Shown: positions 17,043-26,264, counted from the stretch's first letter. The stretch: DNA of 64,000 nucleotides from JAJRRS01 sp965230275 (GCA_965230275.1 CBDDKO010000002.1:3472001-3536000); one strand, 5' to 3'. Notes: generated from the sequence alone by a model not told the origin. Program-made: numbers and translations.

Positions 17043-18263
17043 ATGTGTGTACTTCCGTGGCAGGTCTTTCGACAGCTTGCACAGGATGTCGTAAGCGTGG
17101 ACTTCAGCCAAACGGGCGAGGTTGGGCACGCTGTTGGGCGCGGCGGGGTCGTCGCTGATCACGTGAACGGTCTTGTCCATGAGTGACTGGATGTCCCAGT
17201 CTTCTTGATCGATCGGCACATCGGTGAGATCGATCGAAAGCTGGTCCATGTTGACCCGGCCGAGCACGGGGGCGTCGAAGTACATGCCCTGGTTATCGGT
17301 AAACACGCGGACGGATGACTTGTTGCTCAGCGCCAGCGGGTACCCATCGCCGTACCCGACAGGGATGACGCCGACGACGCTGTTGCGTTTGAGCTTGTGG
17401 GTGGAGCCGTAGCCGACGGGTGTCCATCGGGGGTAACGCTGGACGTGGTTGATCCGCGTGACCCAGCGCGTGGTGTGTTTGAGTGTCGGCGTTTCGGCGA
17501 GCATCGGCCCGGTCATCAACTCCGGCCCGTAGCCGTAGAGCGCCAGCCCGGGGCGGATCATGTTCAGGTGGAACCGCTGGTCACGCATCGTCGCGAAGCT
17601 GTTGGCGATATGCAGAACACAGTCATCGGGCAGGGGGTCCGCCTGCTGGGCGACGGCTTCCTCGAACTGCTCCAGCTGCTCGTAGGCGAAGTCCGGGTTG
17701 TCGTCGGCGGTGGCCAGGTGTGTGTAGACCCCGGCGACGCGCACGTGCGGCGACTTGTCCGGGTGCTGCGCGATGTGTGCGAACTGTTCGCCGTTGAGCC
17801 CCGATCGGCTCATGCCCGTGTCGAGATACAGGTGGACGGGCATCTTGATACCGAAGGTCCGCCCGATCTGGTTGACGGTTTCGAGTTGGCCTGGGTCATG
17901 GATCGATAGGTGCAGGTTGCCCGCGACGGCGGGGCGGTAGAGCGCATCGGTCCGGTTCAGTTCGCGCAGCGGTGACAGCAGCAGCAGCGGGCAGTTGACG
18001 CTCTTGTTGACAAGCAGCTCGGCCTCGGCGGCGCTGTAGACCGCGAGCATATCGCAGCCTGCCTTGACCAACCGGTGCGCCACGGCCGCGGCGCCCAGGC
18101 CGTAGGCGTCTTTCTTCACGACGCAGCAGAGGGTGGGGCGTGCGGGTGGCGGCGTATCTGTGTTCGCCTCACTCGCCGTGGGTGAAACAAGCTCCCGTAG
18201 CGCGAGGAAGTTGTGTTCCAGCGCGGTGAGGTCGACTTCCAGCCAGCTGATTTGATTTGCCAT
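17040..18263 (-). CDS. alr: Alanine racemase
   Basis: This PLP enzyme converts L- and D-alanine for peptidoglycan. It has about 407 residues from the ATG at 18263, slightly above the family norm, with an insertion rich in S/T/P near residue 25. The PLP lysine motif is CVVKKDAYGLGAAAVAHRL. MIRPGLALYGYGP and GRVNMDQLSIDLTD, the latter in the C-terminal domain, are family signatures. The open frame extends 19 codons upstream, but AGAGG before 18263 and the MANQISWLEVDLTALEHN start favour this ATG. The stop is supplied by the repeat. Confidence 0.95.
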   Translation of the reverse strand: MANQISWLEVDLTALEHNFLALRELVSPTASEANTDTPPPARPTLCCVVKKDAYGLGAAAVAHRLVKAGCDMLAVYSAAEAELLVNKSVNCPLLLLSPLRELNRTDALYRPAVAGNLHLSIHDPGQLETVNQIGRTFGIKMPVHLYLDTGMSRSGLNGEQFAHIAQHPDKSPHVRVAGVYTHLATADDNPDFAYEQLEQFEEAVAQQADPLPDDCVLHIANSFATMRDQRFHLNMIRPGLALYGYGPELMTGPMLAETPTLKHTTRWVTRINHVQRYPRWTPVGYGSTHKLKRNSVVGVIPVGYGDGYPLALSNKSSVRVFTDNQGMYFDAPVLGRVNMDQLSIDLTDVPIDQEDWDIQSLMDKTVHVISDDPAAPNSVPNLARLAEVHAYDILCKLSKDLPRKYTH

Positions 18264-18689
18264 CAAAGCCTCTGCACGGGTGGGGTGGGATACGGTCTGC
18301 GGACCACGTATTTGTACCACGGGCAGTGTCTCCGTAATATCTTGTCAGCAGCCGGCCTACCAGCCGTCGTCCGGCCGGGGCGTTCACGAAGGGTTTTGGA
18401 CGCCTCGGGGAAGTCAAGACGACGGGGAGGGTGCTGCGTGACGCGTGTCGGGCCTCGGGTGTAACCCGGATAAGCATAGCTTATTCAGTCATTTACGCCA
18501 GACGCCAGTCACACATCCCGCAGCGCCACATCCCTGTGGGTGACCGTTGGTGATCCGTCGGCTGCTCGATGCCGGGCTAGACGTCCCGGCCAGGCGCGGG
18601 TTCTGCGCGGCCGCCGGCCGCCGACCGACGCCGGAAAAGCACCTCCCGCGGACCGAGCTCTCGGCCCGTCGGCGTTGGCGGAATCACCC
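18264..18689. other. Divergent intergenic region between alr and the helicase gene
   Basis: A 426-base gap. It contains a short dyad ATAAGC-ATA-GCTTAT (18470-18484) that could be an operator. The helicase frame is open back to 18540, but that N-terminal extension is Arg/Pro-rich and unlike the family. Nothing else is recognised. Confidence 0.5.
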
Positions 18690-20048
18690 ATGACCACCCA
18701 GGATTTATTCGATACCTCCACTTCCTTCAAGGACCTCGGGCTGCGCGACAGCGTTGTCGACGGCCTGACCGAAGCCGGCTTCCAGCACCCCACCGACATC
18801 CAGGCCCAGCTGATCCCAGAGATCCTCGCCGGCCACGACGTCATCGGCCAGGCACGCACCGGCACGGGCAAGACCGCCGCGTTCGGCCTGCCGCTATTTC
18901 ACTTGGCCGACCCGGACGTCCGCATGCAGGCCCTGGTCCTCACGCCGACACGTGAGCTGGCGACGCAGGTCGCCGCCGAGCTCGATTCGCTCGGCAAGCA
19001 CACGCCGATCCGCACATCCTGCATCATCGGCGGCGAGTCCATGCGGGCCCAGCAAAAGTCCGTCGAGCGCGGCGGGCACATCATCGTCGGCACCCCCGGG
19101 CGCGTCATGGACCTGTTCGGCCGGGGCCAGATCCACTTCGATGACATGCGCTTCGCCATCCTCGACGAGGTCGACCGCATGCTCGACATCGGCTTCCGCG
19201 AGGACATCAAGAAGATCCTCCGCAACGTCAAGCGCGAGCACCAGACCGTCTTCGTCTCCGCCACCATCGACCGCGAGATCGAATCGCTCGGCCGATCCTT
19301 CATGAAGAAGGACGCCAAGAAGATCACCACCGTCTCCGGCTCGCTGACCGTGTCGATGGTCGACCAGAAGTACCTGCCCGTCGAGCCCTGGGACAAGCGC
19401 TCGTTGCTGCTGCACATGCTGCGGAACGAGAAGCCCGACACCACCGTCGTCTTCTGCAAGACCAAGGCCACCGTCCACAAGGTCACCCGATACCTTCGTG
19501 ACAAGAACATCAGCGCCCGTGAGATCCACGGCGACCTGCACCAGCGCAAACGCAACCAGGTCATGCAGTCCATGCGTAACGGCCAGCTCGACGTGCTGAT
19601 CGCTTCGGACCTGGCGGCGCGCGGTCTGGACGTGGAGCACATCACCCACGTCATCAATTACGACCTGCCGGAGGACCCCGAGGTCTATGTCCACCGGATC
19701 GGCCGGACCGCCCGTGCGGGTCGGCGCGGCATCGCCTGGTCGTTCGTCACGCCGGACCAGGGCCAGCTGCTGACCGAGATCGAGAAGCTCTCCGGCGCGT
19801 TGATCGAGAAGCTGGACTACCCCGAGTTCAAGCCCGGCCCCGTGCCTCAGGATATCCGGGAGGTCCGCGAAGCCGAGCAGCGCCGCGCCTCGGCCCCGGC
19901 GCGCACACTCGAATCGCGGGCCTCCAGCGGGATCGACACCGCCGGCTACAGCGAAGCAGAACTCAAAGCCATGTTCCCCGACGGCAACATCCCCAAGAAC
20001 CTGCCGAAGAAGGGCCTGGGAGGCCGGTTCCGCACGCGAAGGGGCTAG
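18690..20048 (+). CDS. DEAD-box family ATP-dependent RNA helicase
   Basis: The protein has 452 residues from the ATG at 18690. The motifs are in order: Q-motif (FQHPTDIQAQLIPEIL), Walker A ARTGTGKT, PTRELA, TPGRVMD, motif II as DEVD instead of DEAD, SATID, and the C-terminal domain with VFCKTK, ASDLAARGLDVE and HRIGRTARAGR. A short C-terminal tail follows. It unwinds RNA duplexes in the cytoplasm, probably in ribosome assembly or RNA decay. The TAG stop lies in the terminal inverted repeat of a MITE-like element. Confidence 0.93.
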   Translation: MTTQDLFDTSTSFKDLGLRDSVVDGLTEAGFQHPTDIQAQLIPEILAGHDVIGQARTGTGKTAAFGLPLFHLADPDVRMQALVLTPTRELATQVAAELDSLGKHTPIRTSCIIGGESMRAQQKSVERGGHIIVGTPGRVMDLFGRGQIHFDDMRFAILDEVDRMLDIGFREDIKKILRNVKREHQTVFVSATIDREIESLGRSFMKKDAKKITTVSGSLTVSMVDQKYLPVEPWDKRSLLLHMLRNEKPDTTVVFCKTKATVHKVTRYLRDKNISAREIHGDLHQRKRNQVMQSMRNGQLDVLIASDLAARGLDVEHITHVINYDLPEDPEVYVHRIGRTARAGRRGIAWSFVTPDQGQLLTEIEKLSGALIEKLDYPEFKPGPVPQDIREVREAEQRRASAPARTLESRASSGIDTAGYSEAELKAMFPDGNIPKNLPKKGLGGRFRTRRG

Positions 20049-20183
20049 AGCGTACTCAATCCAGATGTAGCGTATTGGGTGCCACACTATGACTGCGCAG
20101 CAGCAAAGTGTGTCGTTGCGAGCACACTTTGCCCTTCGGGACAAAGCATGGCACCCGCTACAGATGGATTCATAACGCTCTAG
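20045..20183. mobile_element. MITE-like 139-bp element, copy 1
   Basis: The terminal inverted repeats are CTAGAGCGT and ACGCTCTAG. Inside are nested complements (GGGTGCCAC with a one-mismatch partner ATGGCACCC; GCAAAGTGTG with CACACTTTGC). It has no coding capacity. A second copy of nearly the same length and sequence is at 43026-43163. It overlaps the helicase stop codon. Confidence 0.85.
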
Positions 20184-20201
20184 TTGATCCCCTCCTCTGT
20201 A

Positions 20202-20777
20202 TCACTTCTTTTTTAGCACGGCACGCCAACCGGTAGACGCCGACGTGACCGGTCGGTGCGACAAGATCGAGTGCCTGATGTCTTCGACGACGACGAGCGC
20301 GTCTTCGTCTGCGCCCTGAATAATCTGCATGATCTGATGGGTTTTTTTGCGTGGTGCGATAACAAAGCACATCGCCACCTCGCCCCGACCGCCGCGCGCG
20401 GGCACTTCGGTAACCATGTAGTCCGCCATGCGTAAGGCCATGGCCACCGCGTGCGTGTAATGCCTGCTGAGGGCGACGACGCGCTGCTGGCCGATCGCCA
20501 GGACCTCTTCGATCCAGACCCCGATCGCATTACCCATGGCGAAGCCTGCGCCGTAGGACAATATCTTGATCAACGTGGGTTGTACCAACACGCCAGATAC
20601 GGCCGTGACCCAGACGATGACTTCGAGAAATCCCAGCATCGCCGCTTTCCATCTCGCGCCGCGGACGACGAAGATCGTACGCACCGTGCCGAGTGACACG
20701 TCGGTGATTCGGGCGAGGATGATGAAGATCGGCCAGTAAACCGGATGCAGATTCAACCATTCGGTGATGTTGTCCAT
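20202..20777 (-). CDS. UPF0316 (DUF2179/DUF5698) membrane protein
   Basis: The protein has 191 residues from the ATG at 20777. Three hydrophobic segments lie near 12-32, 42-62 and 66-85, followed by a cytoplasmic DUF2179-type domain (ALSRHYTHAVAMALRMADYM, then FVIAPRKKTHQIMQII). The GTVRTIFVVRGARWKA and LEVIVWVTAVSGVLV segments are typical of UPF0316 proteins. The function is unknown. The open frame reaches 20825, but the family start fits 20777. Confidence 0.85.
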   Translation of the reverse strand: MDNITEWLNLHPVYWPIFIILARITDVSLGTVRTIFVVRGARWKAAMLGFLEVIVWVTAVSGVLVQPTLIKILSYGAGFAMGNAIGVWIEEVLAIGQQRVVALSRHYTHAVAMALRMADYMVTEVPARGGRGEVAMCFVIAPRKKTHQIMQIIQGADEDALVVVEDIRHSILSHRPVTSASTGWRAVLKKK

Positions 20778-20902
20778 CCCACTATTGTCGCACACGCCTG
20801 CCTGTTGGCAAGGTGTGTGATGCACGGATCACCAGACTCATCAAGTTGACGGATGCCGTCGGATTTATCTATCGCAATTAATTAACGGCTTGGTATCAAA
20901 GA

Positions 20903-21511
20903 TCACGCCCACAGGATCACGCCGAACATCACGACCCAGATGACGGCCAGGAAGTGCCAGAACAGGCACATCTGCTTGAGGTGCGCCGCGCCGTGTTCGT
21001 GGGCGTGCCAGGTGTGGCTGCGTTTGTTGAGTATCGCCAGCCGTATCAGCCCGGCCAGGACGTGCAGCCCGTGCAGGCAGACCAGCGCCAGCACCATCAT
21101 GTAGGCCGTCTCGTCCGCCCCGCCGTTATAGTTGTGTAGCTGCACCAGCTTGACCAACCCGGGCGTCTGCAGGCCGATGAAGACCAATCCGAGCACCGTG
21201 GTCAACCGTAGCGCGACAGCGGCGATGGTAAGCCGGCCCATCTTCGCGGACAGGTACGACCAATGCAGCGTCACGCTCGACACCAGGATCACGAACGTAC
21301 TGAACCAGAACCAGATCGGCACCGAGAGGGGGGGCACATGCTGCCCCGACCGCGTGGCCACGTATCCGACCAGCAGCCAGGCGAACGCGATGGTCAGCCC
21401 GGCGGTGAACAGCCACGTCCCCAGCGTCCCGGCACCGGGCGGGGCCTTGAAGGTTTCTAATGGATCAGGTTTCGATGCGGCTTGATTGCCGGCGAGGTCT
21501 GCGGTGTTCAT
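20903..21511 (-). CDS. Heme-copper oxidase subunit III-like membrane protein
   Basis: The protein of 202 residues has five predicted transmembrane helices and the COX3 pattern (TFVILVSSVTLHWSY, GLVFIGLQTPGLV, LVCLHGLHVLAGLIRLAIL, CLFWHFLAVIWVVMFGVIL). Subunit III stabilises cytochrome or quinol oxidase in the cytoplasmic membrane. No subunit I or II gene is in the window. GGAGG in front of the ATG at 21511 fixes the start; the longer frame to 21565 lacks one. Confidence 0.85.
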   Translation of the reverse strand: MNTADLAGNQAASKPDPLETFKAPPGAGTLGTWLFTAGLTIAFAWLLVGYVATRSGQHVPPLSVPIWFWFSTFVILVSSVTLHWSYLSAKMGRLTIAAVALRLTTVLGLVFIGLQTPGLVKLVQLHNYNGGADETAYMMVLALVCLHGLHVLAGLIRLAILNKRSHTWHAHEHGAAHLKQMCLFWHFLAVIWVVMFGVILWA

Positions 21512-21573
21512 GGCGAACCTCCATAGGTGAGTTGTTCTATCAACACCATTATATCTTAACATCACGCCACAGC

Positions 21574-21606
21574 TAAAGAAAAACCCACGGCGTGATGCCG
21601 TGGGCT
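21574..21606 (-). terminator. Rho-independent terminator
   Basis: Hairpin CCCACGG-CGTGATG-CCGTGGG (21584-21604) with a T-rich tract on the minus strand (21575-21583). It closes the gene at 21640-22320 and separates it from the COX3-like gene. Confidence 0.85.
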
Positions 21607-21639
21607 TAAACAGGGGAAGTGGTTTTAGGAGACTGCCGA

Positions 21640-22320
21640 TCAGTCGTACAGCGCGCCCATCAGCTCGGTCTGGTTCAGCGCCTCGGGGCTCTCGCCCAGG
21701 GTGACCAGGACAACGGCGTCCTGGAAGTCGGCGGCGCTGCTGCGCATGTTCGTCGTGCCGAGCTCGAACAGGTAGATCACTTGGTTCTCGTCCATGTGCA
21801 TGGTCCGCGTGTCCACGTCGATGTAGTTCCGCAGGTAGTGCGCCACGTCTTGCTGGTTCTCCAGGCCGGCGATGGCGGGCACGTCGTCGCCGTCACGCAG
21901 GACCTTCACGGAGACGGACTCTTCGACCGAGTTCCGCTCGAGGTAAGCACGGCCGTTAATCCAGCTGGTGGCGGTGATATCGATCGACTGGTTCGCATCG
22001 AACTGCTGCTCGACGATGTGTCGGGTGTTTTTGGATTGTTCGTTGTTCACGTCGCCGGCATCGGGGTCGTCGTGGGCACCGAAGGGCTCAAAGACTTCGT
22101 CGCCGATGCGGAACTGGATGGTCACGGGAACGTCTACACCTCGATTCTGGATGGCCGTACCGAGAACCGTCACCTTGGCGGCGAACTGCTCGGTCGGGAT
22201 AACCCGGCCGTCACTGATTTCAAACTCGATGTTTGAATCAGCGCTGGCGCGGCCTACGGGGAACGCGGTCATAGCAAGCACCGCACTGCACAGGATAAAA
22301 CGCTTGGAGGCCTTCAACAT
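21640..22320 (-). CDS. Secreted protein of unknown function
   Basis: The 226-residue protein starts with a clear signal peptide (MLKASKRFILCSAVLAMTAF, cleavage probably after GRASA). The mature part is acidic, with an IEFEISDGRVIPTEQFAAKV-type beta-rich opening. No domain is recognised. GAGAGGTGGG stands in front of the ATG at 22320. It lies downstream of the anti-sigma gene with a 268-base gap, and whether it belongs to that regulon is open. Confidence 0.7.
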   Translation of the reverse strand: MLKASKRFILCSAVLAMTAFPVGRASADSNIEFEISDGRVIPTEQFAAKVTVLGTAIQNRGVDVPVTIQFRIGDEVFEPFGAHDDPDAGDVNNEQSKNTRHIVEQQFDANQSIDITATSWINGRAYLERNSVEESVSVKVLRDGDDVPAIAGLENQQDVAHYLRNYIDVDTRTMHMDENQVIYLFELGTTNMRSSAADFQDAVVLVTLGESPEALNQTELMGALYD

Positions 22321-22588
22321 GGTGAACCCACCTCTCGTGCTGTGGCCTCGTAGGGCCAATTCGATTGTCAGCCTGCCGACCATGTCAGGCCGCCCCAGAC
22401 TGGTACCCGTCCGGCGTCGCGCGACGCCACCCACGAGCATGGGTTAAACATCCATTCCGTTCGCACTTTTGCCAAACGCTTTGAGTGGTTTTTTTCAGTC
22501 CCCCGGCGCACCGGCCCGGGCTGTCCGGCTGGGGGCGAGTTGTGAAAGGGTGACGGTTATGCCGCCTGTGGCAGTCGCCGCGTCGGGT

Positions 22589-23407
22589 TCAGGAGCCGAC
22601 CGGCGCGACAACCCGCAGCGGGCCCGCCGAGACCACTACGCCCCCGGGCTTCTCGAGCGTGATGGCAAACACCGTGGGATGGTCGACCGGCAATTTGGCA
22701 TCGATCGGGATGATCGCCTCACCCTGCGCGTCGACGTTGAATACGCCCCCGTCCACCGGGTGGGAATCGACGTCGGGGTCCACGATCCATAGCTGGTACT
22801 GCTCGACGCTCGGGTCATTGATCGGCAGGCCGATCAGTCGCATATAGCCCCGCTGCTCGCTGTCCGACCAGACGATATCACCGGTCACTTTGCCGTAGAT
22901 GGGATCGTCTGACGGGGCCCATGCCGTGGTGACGGTGTCCTGCGCGGTCTGGATGAGGCTGTTGCGATCAGAGGCGAAGTCGCCCACATCGTTGCGGAGG
23001 CTGGAATTGGCGAACCACGCCATCGTGGAGAAAGCCAGCACCGCCGCCGCGGTCAGCCAGCCCAGGGCCGGGTGAGACAGGGGAGGGCGGCTCGGCCCGA
23101 TGACCGCGACCGGTCCGTCATCTTCCGTTGCTTGCCCGTCCTTGGATGAGGTTCTTAGATAGCCTTCCGTGATCAGTTGATGGCTGAGCGCAGCGGGCAT
23201 GGGTTCGTGGATCACGCCTGCCCGGTGCTCATAGACCTGGTACGCCGCAGCGATCGCCAGGTCCAACTCGTTCTCGAGGGATTGATCCTCGGTGTTCTCC
23301 AGGAGCGTCGTTAGCTCCGCTTGCTGCGCATCATCCAGGCCTTGGAGAGCCTGGTCGGCCAACAGCTCCAAAAGGCGTTCGGATGGGTGGTGGTTGGCTT
23401 CATTCAT
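22589..23407 (-). CDS. RskA-like anti-sigma factor
   Basis: The protein has 272 residues. An N-terminal zinc-less anti-sigma region (SERLLELLADQALQGLDDAQ, about 8-27, with conserved leucines) is followed by a helical linker, one transmembrane helix (about 116-134, WLTAAAVLAFSTMAWFANSS) and an extracytoplasmic RskA-type domain. The signature is YQLWIVDPD, then FAITLEKPGGVVVSAGPLRV near the C-terminus. Its start overlaps the sigma factor stop by 4 bases, so the two are translationally coupled. It should hold the ECF sigma factor at the membrane. Confidence 0.87.
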   Translation of the reverse strand: MNEANHHPSERLLELLADQALQGLDDAQQAELTTLLENTEDQSLENELDLAIAAAYQVYEHRAGVIHEPMPAALSHQLITEGYLRTSSKDGQATEDDGPVAVIGPSRPPLSHPALGWLTAAAVLAFSTMAWFANSSLRNDVGDFASDRNSLIQTAQDTVTTAWAPSDDPIYGKVTGDIVWSDSEQRGYMRLIGLPINDPSVEQYQLWIVDPDVDSHPVDGGVFNVDAQGEAIIPIDAKLPVDHPTVFAITLEKPGGVVVSAGPLRVVAPVGS

Positions 23408-24033
23408 CTCGGCACCTCACTTCCAGGTGGTGCGTCACCCCGCGGTGTGTTGTCATCTGTGTATTCGTCTGCTGAATCTGGGCCTGGGGCATGCCCCGTA
23501 TGGCCTTGGCGGTTCGTGATGGCCTGGTTCAGTTGCAGCAAGCCGCCCCGGGCTATCGCTTTGACTTCGCTTAGTGTCAGGTCCATGCGCTGGGCGATGC
23601 CTGCGGGGTTCATGCCGTCGAAGACCGCCGCACGCATTACACGCTGCTGCATCGGGGAAAAGTCCTCGATCACCTGCTCGGCTGAAGCCAGGACCCGGTC
23701 CCCGTGCATCGTAGGCCCGGCCGGCCCGGCAGACGCCATCGGCGCTTTCGCTGACGCGGTTGCCTGACCGGTCGCATGGTGGCGGGAGTGGGCCTTGAGC
23801 CTGCGGCGGGCCACCATCGTAATAAACGTCGCCTCTGTGGACCGGGCTGGATCGAAACGGCACGCCTGGTCCCACAGGTCACGGAATACATCCTTAACCG
23901 CGCCTTCAGCCTGATCGGGGCAAAATCGCCGAGCCAGCGTCCACAGCGGGGCGCTGTACTGCTGAACCAAAACGCGGACCGCGGACTGATCGCCCGCGGC
24001 CACGCGTTCCAGGTTCGTTTGCTGATAAGGCAC
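23404..24033 (-). CDS. ECF RNA polymerase sigma factor
   Basis: The 209-residue protein has sigma region 2 (about 20-90: QQYSAPLWTLARRFCPDQAE, DVFRDLWDQACRFDPARS, FITMVARRRLKAHSR) and region 4 (about 125-175: FSPMQQRVMRAAVFDGMN, IAQRMDLTLSEVKAIARGGL). The Ala/Gly-rich linker between them is long. The start is GTG with CCGGAG upstream. It is transcribed after the fasciclin gene (38-base gap) and before the anti-sigma gene (4-base overlap), forming a three-gene unit with both. Confidence 0.9.
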   Translation of the reverse strand: MPYQQTNLERVAAGDQSAVRVLVQQYSAPLWTLARRFCPDQAEGAVKDVFRDLWDQACRFDPARSTEATFITMVARRRLKAHSRHHATGQATASAKAPMASAGPAGPTMHGDRVLASAEQVIEDFSPMQQRVMRAAVFDGMNPAGIAQRMDLTLSEVKAIARGGLLQLNQAITNRQGHTGHAPGPDSADEYTDDNTPRGDAPPGSEVPR

Positions 24034-24071
24034 GGATTAACTCCGGTTGTTTGCCGTGTCGTGAGCCGTGA

Positions 24072-25037
24072 TCACCTGGCGGACATCGCGTCGGTGCCGG
24101 GCAGGATCACCGAGTCTATCACGTGGATCACACCGTTGCTGGTGTCGATGTCGGCCTTGACGACCCGGGCATCATTCACGAACACCTTACCATCTTCGGA
24201 CTTGGTGGTGATAGTCTGACCCTGAAGCGTCTCAACCGTCGCGCCGGCTGCGGCGGCATCGGAGAAGATTCGGCCGGACACGACGTGGTAGGTCAGCACC
24301 GCCGCGAGTTGGTCCTTGTTCTCGGGCTTGAGCAGCGACTCGACCGTGCCCTCGGGCAGCTTGGCGAACGCTTCGTCGGTCGGCGCGAACACGGTGAACG
24401 GGCCGTCACCCTGCAGGGCCTCGACCAGACTGGCGGCTTCCAGCGCGGCGGCGAGCGTGTTGAACGAGCCGGCTTCGATGGCGGTCTCGACGATGTCGTG
24501 GGTGCTGGGCAGGATGACCGAGTCGATCACGTGGATCACGCCGTTGCTGGCTTTGATGTCGGTCGAGACGATCTTCGCGCCGTCGATGTAGGCGCCGTGG
24601 TCGTTGGTGATGATGTCGACCCGCTGGCCGTTGAGCGTATCCAGCTCGTGCGCCTTGACGACCTTGTCGGCGGTCTGCTTGCCGGGCACGACGTGGTAGG
24701 TCAGGATCGAGGCGAGCAGGGCCTTGTTCTCAGGCTTGAGAAGCTCATTGATCTTCTCCTGACCGAGTGCGGCGAAGGCTTCGTCGGTCGGGGCGAAGAC
24801 GGTGATCGGGCCGTCACCCTTCAGGGCGTCAACCAGGCCGGCGGCCTTGGCGGCGGCGATCAGGGTGTTGAACGAGCCGGCGTTCGCGGCGACGTCCACG
24901 ATATCCCCGTGGGCTTTCTCGACGGTCTTGGCGCTGTGGCTGGAACAGCTGCCGGCAAAGACCGGTGCGGGGCCGGCGAGGGTCAGGCAGGCGAGGGTGG
25001 CGGTGAGCGCGCCGATAGAATAGGTGGATCGGAACAT
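24072..25037 (-). CDS. Secreted protein with two fasciclin (FAS1) domains
   Basis: The protein has 321 residues: a signal peptide (1-29, ending GPAPVFAG) and two FAS1 domains, about 47-176 and 183-315. Each has the FNTLIAAAKAAG / FNTLAAALEAAS H1 helix, the GPITVFAPTDEAFAAL / GPFTVFAPTDEAFAKL core and the GVIHVIDSVILP end. The two copies are very alike, so they arose by duplication. FAS1 proteins mediate adhesion at the cell surface. It is the first gene of a unit with an ECF sigma and an RskA-like anti-sigma factor. Confidence 0.95.
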   Translation of the reverse strand: MFRSTYSIGALTATLACLTLAGPAPVFAGSCSSHSAKTVEKAHGDIVDVAANAGSFNTLIAAAKAAGLVDALKGDGPITVFAPTDEAFAALGQEKINELLKPENKALLASILTYHVVPGKQTADKVVKAHELDTLNGQRVDIITNDHGAYIDGAKIVSTDIKASNGVIHVIDSVILPSTHDIVETAIEAGSFNTLAAALEAASLVEALQGDGPFTVFAPTDEAFAKLPEGTVESLLKPENKDQLAAVLTYHVVSGRIFSDAAAAGATVETLQGQTITTKSEDGKVFVNDARVVKADIDTSNGVIHVIDSVILPGTDAMSAR

Positions 25038-25299
25038 GATTTATCTCCTGAGTTTGAGTCGGGTTCACGTGTGCCGAGCACGTCTGGCTTGGCTGTCACG
25101 GATAGATTCGCCCGGTGTGGCGGGTTGGATTCAAGATCGGGCGGGAATTTTACCTATCGTGACACAAGGAGGCCCGTCTCGGCTGTGACGGCCTCTCAGG
25201 GCTGTTTGAGGCGGCTTACCGGGCTTAATTAGGCGGCACACCGTATCACCTAGCCCCCAACGTTGCCCGCCCGCCGACAGACGCTATCATGGCCCGCCT

Positions 25300-26202
25300 A
25301 TGGCAAGCGGAACCAGAGAAATCAAGGGACGGATCAAGGCCGTCGGGAATATCCAACGCATCACCAAAACGATGCAGATGATCTCGACCGCCCGTTTCCA
25401 GGCGATGCAGAAACGGGCCACCGAGGCCCAGGCCTACACCCAGCGGATCAGCGAGATCGTCAGCGAGCTGGCGGCCAACCTGGGCGAGACCGGCGAGGTC
25501 TCCCACCCGCTGCTGAGTAGCCCCAGCCCGGCGACCGGCAAGGAGCTGATCCTGGTCATCAGCTCCAACCGCGGCCTGTGCGGCGGCTACAACGCCAACC
25601 TGCTCCGCACCGCCACCCAGGAGATCAAGGCCGGCAAGGACGTGACCCTTGAAGTCGTCGGCAAGAAAGCCAGCGGCTACTTCAAGTTCACCCATGTCCC
25701 GGTGGATACCTTCCACAGCCACATCGACGACAAGCCCGAGTATGTCGACATCGACCGCCTGGCCGAGGGCTACATGCATGCGTTCCGCGAGGGTAAGTAC
25801 GACGCGGTCAAGATTATCTACACCGCGTTCGTCACGATGAGCCGGCAGGAGCCCCGTGTGCTTCAGCTTCTGCCGATGGAGCCGCCCAAGGCCGATGCCG
25901 GCGAAGCGAAGGCTTCCGGGGCTGCTTCCGGGGGAGGCCCGTTAACGGTCTACGACTTCTCGCCCGACCCGGAAGAGCTGCTCGGCGAGTTGCTGCCGAT
26001 CACCGTGAAGACCAGCCTGTTCCAGTGCTTCAACGAAGCGACCGTCAGCGAACAGCTTGCACGCATGGTGGCCATGAAGGCCGCGACCGACGCCGCCGGG
26101 AAGATGCAGAAGAACCTCAAGCGCAAGTTCAACCGCGCCCGCCAGGCTTCCATCACCACCGAGCTGAGCGAAATCATCGCCGGCGCCGCGGCACTGGGCT
26201 AA
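25300..26202 (+). CDS. atpG: F1F0 ATP synthase gamma subunit, isolated gene
   Basis: This 300-residue protein is the central rotor shaft of F1. The N-terminal helix REIKGRIKAVGNIQRITKTM and the C-terminal helix MVAMKAATDAAGKMQKNLKR are conserved, with ISSNRGLCGGYNANL in the middle. A low-complexity insert KASGAASGGG (about 205-214) includes two CTTCCGGG motif copies. No other atp gene is present on either side, whereas gamma normally sits between atpA and atpD. A strong terminator follows. The start is ATG 25300 with no clear Shine-Dalgarno. Confidence 0.96.
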   Translation: MASGTREIKGRIKAVGNIQRITKTMQMISTARFQAMQKRATEAQAYTQRISEIVSELAANLGETGEVSHPLLSSPSPATGKELILVISSNRGLCGGYNANLLRTATQEIKAGKDVTLEVVGKKASGYFKFTHVPVDTFHSHIDDKPEYVDIDRLAEGYMHAFREGKYDAVKIIYTAFVTMSRQEPRVLQLLPMEPPKADAGEAKASGAASGGGPLTVYDFSPDPEELLGELLPITVKTSLFQCFNEATVSEQLARMVAMKAATDAAGKMQKNLKRKFNRARQASITTELSEIIAGAAALG

Positions 26203-26228
26203 ATCGCCAATTGAACCAACCATAAAAA

Positions 26229-26264
26229 GAAAACCCGGATAGGCCTTCCTATCCGGGTTTTCTA
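26229..26264 (+). terminator. Rho-independent terminator after atpG
   Basis: Hairpin AAACCCGGATAGG / CCTATCCGGGTTT with a CTT loop followed by TTCTATTT. A-rich sequence on the left side lets it work for the convergent beta-galactosidase gene too. Confidence 0.92.

Noticed and set aside
18540..18689. 50-residue N-terminal extension of the DEAD-box helicase
   Set aside because: Arg/Pro-rich, without similarity to the family; the Q-motif is correctly placed from ATG 18690.
24123..25232. 369-codon plus-strand frame opposite the fasciclin gene
   Set aside because: Shadow frame; the apparent internal repeat is only the two FAS1 domains read backwards.
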